Below, piece by piece: positions 9,775-19,086 of a stretch of 64,000 bases of DNA (positions are counted from its first letter, which is position 1; each line of letters opens with the position of its first letter). Source of the DNA: Cyanobium gracile PCC 6307 (GTDB taxonomy: Bacteria > Cyanobacteriota > Cyanobacteriia > PCC-6307 > Cyanobiaceae); NCBI RefSeq assembly GCF_000316515.1, contig NC_019675.1:744001-808000 (forward strand), in the 5' to 3' direction. The position numbers and the translations under genes were made by a program. The notes beneath the pieces were generated by a model that saw only the letters and a program-made list of their open reading frames with translations, ran no database searches and was not told the origin of the DNA.

Positions 9775-10626
9775 TTAAAGACCCAGGCCCCACAGACGCA
9801 GCCAGGGGCCGTGACCGCCGATCCAGACCGCCAGGGCACCGGCGGCGAGGAAGGGACCGAAGGGAAAGGGCTGCTGACGGCCCAGCCGGCCGGTGAGGCG
9901 ACCGATCCCCCCCAAGACGGCACCGCCGAGCACGGCGAGACTCACCGCCAGACCCAGGCCGAGGGGACCCAGCCAGGCCCCCATCAGGGCCGCGAGCTTG
10001 GCGTCACCGAGCCCGAGGGCCGGCCGGCCCATCGCCTTCTCGGCCAGGGCGCTGAGGGCCTCGAAGCCCAGCAGCCCGGCAGCCACCGCCAGCAGGTGGG
10101 AGAACAGCAGCTCCCGGCCCACCTCGGCCCCCTGCGGGAAGCCGACCCCGGCGGTGACCGCCAGGCCCAGCAGCACACCCCAGCGGCAGAGGGGTTCGGG
10201 CAGCCAGAGGCTGTCCAGGTCGATCAGGGCCAGGGGCAGCAGCCAGCTGGCCAGCAGCCAGCCGGCCGCCAGCAGCAGCCAGGGGCTGGGGTCGGGGCCC
10301 ATGGCGGCGGGGCGGGCGAACAGCATCGCCACCCAGAGGCCGGCGGTGAGCAGCTCCACCAGCGGGTAGCGCACGGCGATCGGCGCACGGCAATGGCGGC
10401 AGCGGCCACGCAGCAACAGCCAGCTGAGCAGCGGCACGTTCTCAAACCAGGCCAGGGAGGCGCCGCAGCGGGGGCAATGGCTGCCGGGGAAGACCAGCGA
10501 CTCTTCCCGCGGCAGCCGCCAGACGACCACATTCAGGAAGCTGCCGAAGCAGGCCCCGGCCAGGGCCACCACGGGGGGCAGCAAGTCGGCCGGAACAGCC
10601 AGGCTCAGGATGATGTCGGTGCTCAT
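9775..10626 (-). CDS. pilD: type IV prepilin peptidase / N-methyltransferase PilD
   Basis: An inner-membrane aspartic protease that cleaves prepilins after Gly and methylates the new N-terminus. The 283-residue protein has the N-terminal GSFLNVVVWRLP motif and a cytoplasmic domain with two CxxC pairs (CPRC and CRHC). Several membrane helices follow. The catalytic aspartates are in LIDLDSLWLPEP and GLGDAKL. The presence of CxxC pairs supports a bifunctional enzyme. A type IV pilin-like substrate is encoded at 30264-30716. Its start overlaps the stop of the small upstream gene (ATGA). Confidence 0.95.
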   Translation of the reverse strand: MSTDIILSLAVPADLLPPVVALAGACFGSFLNVVVWRLPREESLVFPGSHCPRCGASLAWFENVPLLSWLLLRGRCRHCRAPIAVRYPLVELLTAGLWVAMLFARPAAMGPDPSPWLLLAAGWLLASWLLPLALIDLDSLWLPEPLCRWGVLLGLAVTAGVGFPQGAEVGRELLFSHLLAVAAGLLGFEALSALAEKAMGRPALGLGDAKLAALMGAWLGPLGLGLAVSLAVLGGAVLGGIGRLTGRLGRQQPFPFGPFLAAGALAVWIGGHGPWLRLWGLGL

Positions 10627-11000
10627 GGCACGGAGCGGTTGGCCGGCCCCCGACCGCTGCGGTTCCGGGCCGGCCGGGGGCGCAGCAGCTCCAGCGGCAC
10701 AAACTGCTCTTCGGGCAGGAGGATCGGGACCTCGAACACCACCCGCCCCTGGGGGCCTTCTCCGAGCAGCACGACACCCATGGGGTCGGGGGCGGTGGGA
10801 CAGGATTCCAGAAAGCGGAAATAGATGCGACGGGAGCGGCGCAGCAGTTCGGCGCTGTTGATGCGATCGAGGCGCAGGACGCCGGCGGATGGGGAGGCCG
10901 AGGACTCCCCGCCCCGGATCACGAAGGAGGGGCTTCCGGACGGGGAGCTGCCAGGGCCGGACGGGTGGATGGTGGGGGGCTGGGCGGTGATGGGATTCAC
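10623..11000 (-). CDS. conserved protein of unknown function upstream of pilD
   Basis: A 125-residue protein starting at GTG 11000 (VNPITAQPP). A disordered Pro/Ser/Gly-rich first 45 residues leads into a compact part with GVLRLDRINSAELLRRSRRIYF and VVLLGEGPQGRVVFEVPILLP, then a basic tail. The 4-bp overlap with pilD indicates translational coupling, so a pilus-linked role is possible but unproven. A longer frame upstream runs antisense into prk and was not used. Confidence 0.65.
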   Translation of the reverse strand: MNPITAQPPTIHPSGPGSSPSGSPSFVIRGGESSASPSAGVLRLDRINSAELLRRSRRIYFRFLESCPTAPDPMGVVLLGEGPQGRVVFEVPILLPEEQFVPLELLRPRPARNRSGRGPANRSVP

Positions 11001-11065
11001 CGATTCCTTTCGGGGGATCTTAGGGCCGAAAGGAAGATCGAGAGAGTGATCTTCAGCCGAGCTTC

Positions 11066-11968
11066 TCAGTGGAGGTTCTTCTTCTCCTCGATCATCTTGT
11101 GGATGATCGGCGTGAGGATGATCTCCATGGCGAAGCCCATCTTGCCGCCGTTCACCACGATGCTGGTGGGGCTGGACATGAAGGAATCGTGGATCATGCG
11201 CAGCAGGTAGGAGAAGTCGATGCCCCACTTCTCACGGGCCCCCTTGCGGAAGTGAATGATGACGAAGCTCTCGTCCGGGCTGGGGATGTTGCGGCAGATG
11301 AACGGGTTGGAGGTGTCCACCGTGGGCACCCGCTGGAAGTTGATGTCGGTGCGGCTGAACTGGGGGCAGATGTGGTTGATGTAGTCGGGCATGCGGCGCA
11401 GGATCGTGTCGACGATCGCTTCGGCCGAGTAGCCCCGCTCGGCGTTGTCGCGGGAGATCTTCTGGATCCACTCCAGGTTGGCGATCGGCACCACACCGAT
11501 CAGCAGATCCACCAGGGAGGCGACGTCGTAGCCCTCGCCCACCACGCCCCCGTGCAGGCCTTCATAGAAGAGAAGGTGGGTGTCGCTGGGGATGGGCTCC
11601 CAGGGGGTGAACTGGCCAGGGTCCAGGCTCGTTCCGAGGCGGGCGTTGTGCTCGGCCGCCTCCTCCACCGAGTGGAGGTAGTAGCGGCGATTGCCGCCCC
11701 CGGTCTCGCCGTAGGTGCGGAACAGCTCCTCGAGCTTGTCGAAGATGTTGGCCTCGGGGCCGAAGTGGGAGAAGTTCTCGCCGCGGGCCTGGGCCTCGGC
11801 CATCGCCTGCTTCATCGGGCCCCGCTCGAAGCGGTGGAAGCTGTCGCCTTCGACCACCGCCGGGATGATGCCCTCGCGGGAGAAGATGTGCTCGAAGGCC
11901 CGTTTGACGGTGCTGGTTCCCGCTCCCGAGGAACCGGTGACAGCCACGACCGGGTGACGCTTCGACAT
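11066..11968 (-). CDS. prk: phosphoribulokinase
   Basis: Calvin cycle kinase that phosphorylates ribulose 5-phosphate to ribulose 1,5-bisphosphate, the Rubisco substrate. The 300-residue protein starts MSKRHPVVAVTGSSGAGTST, giving the P-loop GSSGAGTS. It also has EGDSFHRFER and FYEGLHGGV. The length (about 300 residues) and RYYLHSVEEAAEHN match the hexameric class I form of proteobacteria, which is also found in alpha-cyanobacteria, better than the plant-type form of about 330 residues. Cys pairs for redox control are not evident. It lies between leuB upstream and the pilD pair downstream. Confidence 0.94.
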   Translation of the reverse strand: MSKRHPVVAVTGSSGAGTSTVKRAFEHIFSREGIIPAVVEGDSFHRFERGPMKQAMAEAQARGENFSHFGPEANIFDKLEELFRTYGETGGGNRRYYLHSVEEAAEHNARLGTSLDPGQFTPWEPIPSDTHLLFYEGLHGGVVGEGYDVASLVDLLIGVVPIANLEWIQKISRDNAERGYSAEAIVDTILRRMPDYINHICPQFSRTDINFQRVPTVDTSNPFICRNIPSPDESFVIIHFRKGAREKWGIDFSYLLRMIHDSFMSSPTSIVVNGGKMGFAMEIILTPIIHKMIEEKKNLH

Positions 11969-12048
11969 CGACGCAGGGGGGTTGAGAGGCTGTGAGTTTG
12001 GCAGGTCGCCGGTCCGCTTCCCCCGCGGCCGTTACCGGAAGGGGGCGC

Positions 12049-13131
<1,083 letters not shown>

Positions 13132-13160
13132 CGCGAGGGGGGGCCGCTCAGCAGGCGAGG

Positions 13161-14189
13161 CTACTTCTGCAGCTGCCGCAGGGTGCGGGCCATCTCGGGC
13201 AGCTTGTTGAAGACGGCGGAGCAGCGCAGCCAGAGCCGGTTGGGGATGGCGGGGTAGCCGCTCACCACCTCGCCGGCGGCGATCTCACCGTGGATGCCGG
13301 ACTTCGAGGAGGCGATGGCCCGGTCGCCGATCACGGCCCGGTTGGCGACGCCCACCTGGCCGGCGAGGATCACACCGTTACCGAGCACGGCGCCGCCGGC
13401 GATGCCCACCTGGGCGGCCAGGGCACAGCCCTTTCCGGTGACGACGCCATGGCCGACGTGGACAAGGTTGTCGATCTTGGTGCCGGCGCCGATGCGGGTC
13501 TCGCCGACGGACGGGCGGTCGATGGTGGAGCCGCAGCCCACTTCGACGCCGTCTTCGAGCACCACCCGGCCGGTCTGGGGCATCTTCACCCACCCGGTGG
13601 CTGTGGGCACGAAGCCGAAGCCCTCGGCGCCGATCACCGCCTGCGACTGGATGACGCACCCCGCCCCGAGACGGCTGCCGGGGTGGAGCACGGCGTTGGC
13701 GTGGATCTCGCAGCCCTCACCGAGCTGCACGTCCTCGTAAAGCACGACGCCGGCATGGAGCACGCAGCCGGCGGCCACGACAGAGCCGGCACCGATCACC
13801 CCATGGGCGCCGACATGGACATCGGCGGCAACGGCCGCGCGGGGGTCAATCACGGCGCTGGGGTGGATCCCCGGGGGCTTCGGGGTGGGGGGATGCAGGG
13901 CGGCGAGCGCCTGGGCGAAGCCGAGACGGGGATCCTTGAGGGCCACCCAGGCCAGGCCGCGCTCGCTGGCCAGCTGCTGGATTTCTTCGTCGAGGGGCAG
14001 CAGCAGGGCGGCGGCGCCGCTGGCGGAGAGGGCAGCCCCCAGGGCATTGCCGGGTTCGAGGAAGGCCAGCTGGCCGGGGCCGGCGCGATCCAGCGCTTCG
14101 GCGCCCGTGATCTCCGGATCCCCCGCCAGGTGCCGCGGGCTGCCGTCCTGCACGGCGCCGATCCGGGTGAGCAGGCTGCTGAAGCGCAT
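13161..14189 (-). CDS. lpxD: UDP-3-O-(3-hydroxyacyl)glucosamine N-acyltransferase
   Basis: Transfers a 3-hydroxyacyl chain from acyl carrier protein to the amine of UDP-3-O-acylglucosamine in lipid A synthesis. The 342-residue protein has an N-terminal uridine-binding domain ([16 protein letters not shown]). A long left-handed beta helix of hexapeptide repeats follows from about residue 100 to 310. The catalytic His lies in [10 protein letters not shown] and the GAEGFGF loop is present. ATG 14189 ([11 protein letters not shown]) was chosen over a 13-residue longer frame. It indicates a lipid A-bearing outer membrane. Confidence 0.94.
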   Translation of the reverse strand: MRFSSLLTRIGAVQDGSPRHLAGDPEITGAEALDRAGPGQLAFLEPGNALGAALSASGAAALLLPLDEEIQQLASERGLAWVALKDPRLGFAQALAALHPPTPKPPGIHPSAVIDPRAAVAADVHVGAHGVIGAGSVVAAGCVLHAGVVLYEDVQLGEGCEIHANAVLHPGSRLGAGCVIQSQAVIGAEGFGFVPTATGWVKMPQTGRVVLEDGVEVGCGSTIDRPSVGETRIGAGTKIDNLVHVGHGVVTGKGCALAAQVGIAGGAVLGNGVILAGQVGVANRAVIGDRAIASSKSGIHGEIAAGEVVSGYPAIPNRLWLRCSAVFNKLPEMARTLRQLQK

Positions 14190-14246
14190 TCCCCAGGGGG
14201 CGGACGGCCCGGATCGTAGGCCCCACACCCACCGGCGGAGGCCGGA

Positions 14247-14969
14247 TCAGGCGGCCGGGTCGAGCAGCTCCTGCAGGGGCACGAAGCGGTAGCCGCGGCG
14301 GCGCAGCTCGGGAACGACGCGGCGCAGGGTCTCGAGGGTGCGGCCACTCAGGGCCGGGGTGTCGTGCAGCACCAGGATCCCGCCGGGGTGGGCATTGAGG
14401 CGTACGAACAGCCGCACGAACCACAGGGGTGGCCGCCGGATGTCCCACGGAAAGATCGAACCCAGCACCAGGCGGTAGCGCCGGGCCGCGAGGGCATCGA
14501 GCATGGCCCGGTGAAACCAGCCCTGGCCGGGGCGGAACCAGCGCCAGCGCAGGCTGGCGGGGGCAGCGGCCCGGGCGATAGTCCGCTCGGTGTCGACCAG
14601 TTGCTGCTGGAACACCGCTGGCGGAAGGCCGGCGGAGGGTTCGTCGCACCAGAGGTGGTTGCCGAGGTCGTGGCCCTGCTGCAGGGCACGGCGGGCGAAG
14701 CGGTGGTCGCGCTCGAGGTGAGTGCCGATCAGGAAGAAGGTGGCCGGCACTTTGAGCTCCCGCAGCAGGGCCAGCAGGGCCTCCGATCCCGGACTTGGGC
14801 CATCGTCGATGGTGAGGGCCAGCCGTTTCTGCAGGCCCGGGCCGCAGAAGACCACCTGCGGACACAACGGCACCAGCAGCAGGCGAATCAGCAGCGAGGG
14901 CAGCAGCACCACCAGCACCAGCAGATCAAGCACCACCACCAGGGCCAGAACGGACAGGAGCAGGGTCAT
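14247..14969 (-). CDS. membrane-anchored polysaccharide deacetylase (NodB domain)
   Basis: A 240-residue protein with an N-terminal hydrophobic anchor (LLLSVLALVVVLDLLVLVVL and on), then a NodB/CE4 domain. The first motif is intact (LTIDDGPSPGS). The second, normally HxxxH for the metal, reads NHLWCDE, so the second His is Asp. The arginine loop RPGQGWF and final LHDTP are present. It should remove acetyl groups from cell-wall or capsule N-acetylhexosamines, but the altered ligand leaves activity open. ATG at 14999 adds ten residues. Confidence 0.83.
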   Translation of the reverse strand: MTLLLSVLALVVVLDLLVLVVLLPSLLIRLLLVPLCPQVVFCGPGLQKRLALTIDDGPSPGSEALLALLRELKVPATFFLIGTHLERDHRFARRALQQGHDLGNHLWCDEPSAGLPPAVFQQQLVDTERTIARAAAPASLRWRWFRPGQGWFHRAMLDALAARRYRLVLGSIFPWDIRRPPLWFVRLFVRLNAHPGGILVLHDTPALSGRTLETLRRVVPELRRRGYRFVPLQELLDPAA

Positions 14970-15071
14970 GGGCGGGAGCGGCCTCAAGAACGATGACACC
15001 GGCGGCGGGCCGTGGCCCGGTGGCTTCCGGGCTGGCTAGTGCGGGGGTCGGTTCCCTTCTTGTGCGCCACC

Positions 15072-17423
15072 ATGACCGCCCCGAAGAAAGCCGCCGCCGC
15101 CGGCAGCGCCACCGCCCCGATCGCGCGGGGGCAGGCCCGCACGGTGATCTACTGCCACGGGATCTCCAACATGCCCCCCGAAGGGGTGCTGCGCTCGGAG
15201 TGGGACCGGGCCCTCTTCGGCGCCGACCAGGGGGAGCGCACCCGCATGGCCTACTGGGTGGACCGGGAGCGCTACCCGGAGACGGCCGGCCTCTCCACCC
15301 GGGCCCTGGGCGAAGACCGGGCCACGCTGCAACCGGAGGCGCAGGGGTTGCTGGCCGCGTCGATCCAGGACAGCGACGCGCCGGCGGAGTCGCAGGCCTT
15401 CGTGGACGCCCTGACGGCGCAGCTGGAGGCGGCCGCCCAGACGGCGGCCCAGCGGGGGGCACCGATGGGGGGGCCGGCGACGCTCTCGGTGGAGGCCAAG
15501 GGGCTATGGAGCCCGGTGACGGCGATGTTCACCCAGGCGTTCCTGGCGGATGTGAACGATTTCCTGTTCAACAAGACGAAGCGGGAACGGATGGTGCAAA
15601 CGGTGAAGGACCGGATCAGCACCGGCGGGGGCCCTTTCGTGGTGGTCGGCCACAGCCAGGGGAGCATGGTGACCTACCAGGCGCTGATGGAACTGGGGGC
15701 CACCGTGGAGGTGGATCTGTACGTCACGATCGGCTCGCCGCTGGGGCTGCCCCAGGTGACCGACGTGCTGCAGCAATGGCACGGCAAGAAACTGCCGATC
15801 CCGGCCGGTGTGAAGCGCTGGGTGAACATCGCCCAGGACGGCGACATCGTCTGCCTCGACCAGAGCCTGGCCGACGAATACAGCGCCGCCGGCAAGCCGA
15901 AGATCGTCGATGAACGGGTGATGGGGGTGGTGTGGCCACCGAGCAAGGCCCATTCCGCCAGCCGCTATCTGTCGCGCCAGTCGACCCAGGAGACGGTGAT
16001 GACGGCGCTGGACCGCTCCCGCTTCCAGCCGGTGAGCCCGATGACGGTGGCCCGCAGCCTGGCCGATGCCCTGGATGTGGAGGCCACCGCCCGGGTGCCG
16101 GTGCTGATCGAGCTGGCGGATCGCTCCGCGGGGGCAGGCGAGGGTGGCGATTCGCTGCAGCAGGCGCGGGAGGCGGTGGTGGCGTGGATCCAGGCGCATG
16201 TGCTGCAGGGTCCGATCACCGCCGAGACCGTGTACCTGGAGGACCAGCTGGATCGCTACGTGGCGGTGAACCTGACCCGCGCCGAAGTGGAGACGCTGGC
16301 GGGGGCGATGAGCAGCCAGTACGGCGCCCAGTCACCGGCGGTGTACCGGATGTTCAGCAACAGCCGCAAGAAGGCGCTGATGTTCGATTCGATCCACACG
16401 GTGCAGGCCCGCACCGCCCAGCTGGGCTACAACGCCTGCGGCCAGGGCATCACCTGGGCCGTGCTGGACACCGGCATCGACCGGCAGCACCCCCACTTCC
16501 ACAACCCGGCCTTCGCCCCGGACGGAACGATCGCTGCGGAGTGGGACTGCACGGAGCGGGGGCCGGTGAAGAAGGGCAGCGGCAACGATGCCAACGGCCA
16601 CGGCACCCATGTGGCGGGGATCATCGCCGGCGGGCTGCTGTCGGTAGGCGGCGAAGCTGGCCCCGACCTGCTGGCGATGGCCCCCCGGGCGCGGATCGTC
16701 AGCTACAAGGTGCTGGCCGACAACGGCGGCGGCTACGACGCCTGGATCATCAAGGCGATCGACCATATCTGGAAGCAGAACCAGGAGGGACGGCGCCTGG
16801 CGATCCAGGGGGTGAACCTGAGCCTGGGGGGTCCGTTCGATCCGGCCAGCTTCGGCTGCGGCGATTCACCCCTGTGCGCCTCCCTGCTGCGACTGGTGCG
16901 ACAGGGGGTCCTGGTGGTGCTGGCGGCAGGTAACGAGGGCAGCGGCGACATCGTGGTGGACGGCTTCAGCGCCACCCGCTCGTTTGATCTGTCGATCGGC
17001 GATCCGGCCAACCTGGATGAGGCGATTGCCGTGGGGTCGGTGCACCCGACGCTGCCGCACCGCTACGGCACCTCCTACTTCTCCTCGCGGGGCCCCACCG
17101 CCGATGGCCGCCTCAAGCCCGACGTGGTGGGCCCGGGGGAGCGGATCCTCTCGTGCCGCAGCAGCAGCGACCCTAAGCGGACCCCCAGCCGCGACAAGGG
17201 CAAGAGCCTCGATGAGCTCTATGTGGCCCTCTCCGGCACCAGTATGGCGGCGCCCCACATCTCCGGGCTGCTGGCCGCCTTCCTGTCGGTGCGGACCGAA
17301 TTCATCGGCTATCCCGATCGGGTGAAGCGGATCCTGCTCGAGCACTGCACCGACCTGCAACGGGACCGTTACCACCAGGGGGCTGGCCTGCCGAATCTGT
17401 CGAAGATGTTGTTGGAGACGTGA
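15072..17423 (+). CDS. alpha/beta-hydrolase - subtilisin-like serine protease fusion
   Basis: A 783-residue two-enzyme protein. Residues 20-300 look like a lipase/esterase alpha/beta-hydrolase: TVIYCHGISN oxyanion strand, nucleophile elbow GHSQG near residue 192, then VTIGSPLGLP. Residues 340-440 (VPVLIELAD, YVAVNLTRAEVETLAG) look like a subtilisin I9-type propeptide. Residues 455-783 form an S8 subtilase with all three catalytic motifs: DTGID near 465, HGTHVAG near 509, SGTSMAAPH near 721, plus AAGNEGSG for the oxyanion Asn. No signal peptide is seen, so it may act inside the cell. ATG 15072 chosen. It is monocistronic, divergent from the deacetylase. Confidence 0.87.
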   Translation: MTAPKKAAAAGSATAPIARGQARTVIYCHGISNMPPEGVLRSEWDRALFGADQGERTRMAYWVDRERYPETAGLSTRALGEDRATLQPEAQGLLAASIQDSDAPAESQAFVDALTAQLEAAAQTAAQRGAPMGGPATLSVEAKGLWSPVTAMFTQAFLADVNDFLFNKTKRERMVQTVKDRISTGGGPFVVVGHSQGSMVTYQALMELGATVEVDLYVTIGSPLGLPQVTDVLQQWHGKKLPIPAGVKRWVNIAQDGDIVCLDQSLADEYSAAGKPKIVDERVMGVVWPPSKAHSASRYLSRQSTQETVMTALDRSRFQPVSPMTVARSLADALDVEATARVPVLIELADRSAGAGEGGDSLQQAREAVVAWIQAHVLQGPITAETVYLEDQLDRYVAVNLTRAEVETLAGAMSSQYGAQSPAVYRMFSNSRKKALMFDSIHTVQARTAQLGYNACGQGITWAVLDTGIDRQHPHFHNPAFAPDGTIAAEWDCTERGPVKKGSGNDANGHGTHVAGIIAGGLLSVGGEAGPDLLAMAPRARIVSYKVLADNGGGYDAWIIKAIDHIWKQNQEGRRLAIQGVNLSLGGPFDPASFGCGDSPLCASLLRLVRQGVLVVLAAGNEGSGDIVVDGFSATRSFDLSIGDPANLDEAIAVGSVHPTLPHRYGTSYFSSRGPTADGRLKPDVVGPGERILSCRSSSDPKRTPSRDKGKSLDELYVALSGTSMAAPHISGLLAAFLSVRTEFIGYPDRVKRILLEHCTDLQRDRYHQGAGLPNLSKMLLET

Positions 17424-17460
17424 GCAGGAGATTCGGGGAGCTACTGAGATCTCCCTGCTC
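17422..17460. terminator. long inverted repeat just after the subtilase gene
   Basis: An 11-bp arm GAGCAGGAGAT begins at the stop codon and is matched by ATCTCCCTGCTC at 17449-17460, with one unpaired C and a 16-base loop. It could act as a terminator or RNA 3'-end stabiliser. There is no T tract. Confidence 0.4.
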
Positions 17461-17801
17461 GCTGCGGGAACCCTGACACTGGCAATCAAACCTCGATCGC
17501 CGGCATCCCACCCTCGGTGTGCTGCTGACCCCAGAGCGCCAGGCAGTGCCGATTCGAGCTGCTGGTGATGTCATTGGTCAGCATGGAGTTCAGCCTGGCT
17601 GGGATCGCCTGAAAGCTGTGAAATCCAGGCCGCACTGAACGCCATCCCTGCGAGGGAAAGCCGCACACAATAGCTTAAGCGGCTTCTGCACACGCTCTTA
17701 TGCCTGGCCATGGCCTGCTTCATCGCCCCTCAAGGTGCATGGGGCTTCGCTGCACGAGACTGTGTCAAAATCACACCCATTCAAAAGCATCGGAGCCGTG
17801 A
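17461..17801. other. intergenic region before the GGDEF gene
   Basis: About 340 bp without a convincing gene and with lower GC than the surroundings. A 60-codon minus-strand frame (17486-17668) has no recognisable features and is probably chance. Near the end, TGTG and CACA half-sites separated by 7 bases (17761-17775) sit 27 bp before the GGDEF start. They resemble a CRP-family operator one base short of the usual spacing. Confidence 0.4.
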
Positions 17802-18791
17802 ATGCTTGCCCCCCCCGCCCCAGCCGATGAACAGGAGCGCCTTTCCCAGCTCAGGTCACTAGGCATCCTGGACACTCCACCGGAGGAGCGTTTCGATCGC
17901 GTGACGCGCATGGCTCGCCGCATCTTCGACGTGCCGATCGCCCTGGTGTCACTGGTTGATGAAAATCGGCAATGGTTCAAGGCCTGCTTCGGCCTCGAAG
18001 TTCGTGAAACCGAGCGGCGGATCTCCTTCTGTGGGCACACGATTCTGAACAAGGAGGCGCTTGTCATCGAGGACACATGGAAGGATGTCCGTTTCGCGGA
18101 CAACCCACTGGTGACAGGAGCGCCGAATATCCGCTTTTATGCGGGTCACCCCTTGCATACCCTCGGCGGCCAGGCGGTGGGAACGCTGTGCATCATCGAT
18201 CGTGAGCCCCGCAGGTTCGATCAGGACGACCTTGCGATGTTGTCGGACATGGCCGGGCTGGTGGAGCGAGAGATCATGGCCGTCCAACTGGCCATTTGTG
18301 ACGAGCTGACACGAATCTCGAATCGCTGCGGATTCTTGACACTGGGCAAGTACAGCCTGGACCTATGCAGGCGGCAACTCTTCCCAGCCATGATGATCTT
18401 CTTCGATCTGGACAGGTTCAAGTCCATCAACGATAACTACGGTCACGCAGAGGGCGATCGTGCGTTGAAGCTCTTTGCGGAGCAGATGAGAGAGTCGTTC
18501 CGCACGTCGGATCTTTTTGCTCGGCTAGGAGGCGACGAATTCGTCGCCTTGCTGACCAATATGAATCTCGATGCAATCCATGCTCTCATCTCACGATTTG
18601 ACGCCGCACTTCAGGAACGTTGCACCAGTCTCGGCCTGCCTTATTCCATAGACTTCTCCTATGGCACAGTGGCCTTTGAACCGTTCAAGCATTCCTGTGT
18701 CGAAGACATGCTGATGGACGCCGATCGTGCCATGTACACAGACAAGTTCTCGAAGCCGCGTTGTTCCGCAGGTGTCCCTTCGGGCGGCTGA
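17802..18791 (+). CDS. GAF-domain diguanylate cyclase
   Basis: A 329-residue signalling protein. Residues 10-165 form a GAF domain of the type starting RLSQLRSLGILDTPPEERFDR, with SLVDENRQWFKACFGL and FCGHTI. Residues 170-320 form a GGDEF domain: DELTRISNR, FFDLDRFKSINDNYGHAEGD and intact active loop GGDEF. It should make cyclic di-GMP from two GTP, gated by whatever the GAF domain senses. No inhibitory RxxD site is evident just before GGDEF (DLFARLGGDEF). No membrane segment. It stands alone, and its codon use and GC differ from neighbours, suggesting a more recent origin. Confidence 0.9.
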   Translation: MLAPPAPADEQERLSQLRSLGILDTPPEERFDRVTRMARRIFDVPIALVSLVDENRQWFKACFGLEVRETERRISFCGHTILNKEALVIEDTWKDVRFADNPLVTGAPNIRFYAGHPLHTLGGQAVGTLCIIDREPRRFDQDDLAMLSDMAGLVEREIMAVQLAICDELTRISNRCGFLTLGKYSLDLCRRQLFPAMMIFFDLDRFKSINDNYGHAEGDRALKLFAEQMRESFRTSDLFARLGGDEFVALLTNMNLDAIHALISRFDAALQERCTSLGLPYSIDFSYGTVAFEPFKHSCVEDMLMDADRAMYTDKFSKPRCSAGVPSGG

Positions 18792-19086
18792 GTGACGAAC
18801 CGTTCGAGGAGCAGGACCTCCCGGAACGGGGTGGGCCGGAAACCTCGCCGGCAGCCAAGGATCCCTGCTCGGCCCGGCTCTCGCCTTGCAGCAGCCCGTC
18901 AAGACCACAGAGCCTGGAGATCGGACCTCCGCGCCATGGGATGGCCCCTCGATGCGGTGGACCCCTACCGCCGCTGGATGGTCGGCGCGTCCATGACGGC
19001 CGTCGTCCCCGAAACCACGGTGAAACCGGACGCCGTTCCGCGGCTCTTGGATCGCTCAGGAACGGAAGGCAGCCGCTAGTGGGATC
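18792..19086. other. intergenic region between GGDEF and MscS genes
   Basis: About 295 bp. An open frame of 95 codons begins with GTG directly after the GGDEF stop, but its Arg-rich composition looks like GC-rich noise. I see no hairpin with a T tract and no recognisable gene. Confidence 0.35.

Noticed and set aside
8881-10824. A 647-codon plus-strand frame opposite accD and pilD
   Set aside because: Gln/Gly-rich antisense of recognisable genes; no domain.
17486-17668. A 60-codon minus-strand frame in the gap after the subtilase
   Set aside because: No hydrophobic, catalytic or conserved pattern seen.
17761-17775. CRP-like half-sites TGTG and CACA upstream of the GGDEF gene
   Set aside because: Spacing is one base short of the consensus and the region is lower in GC, so chance is likely.
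18792-19079. A 95-codon frame right after the GGDEF stop
   Set aside because: Arg-rich with no motif or clear ribosome site; likely chance in GC-rich DNA.
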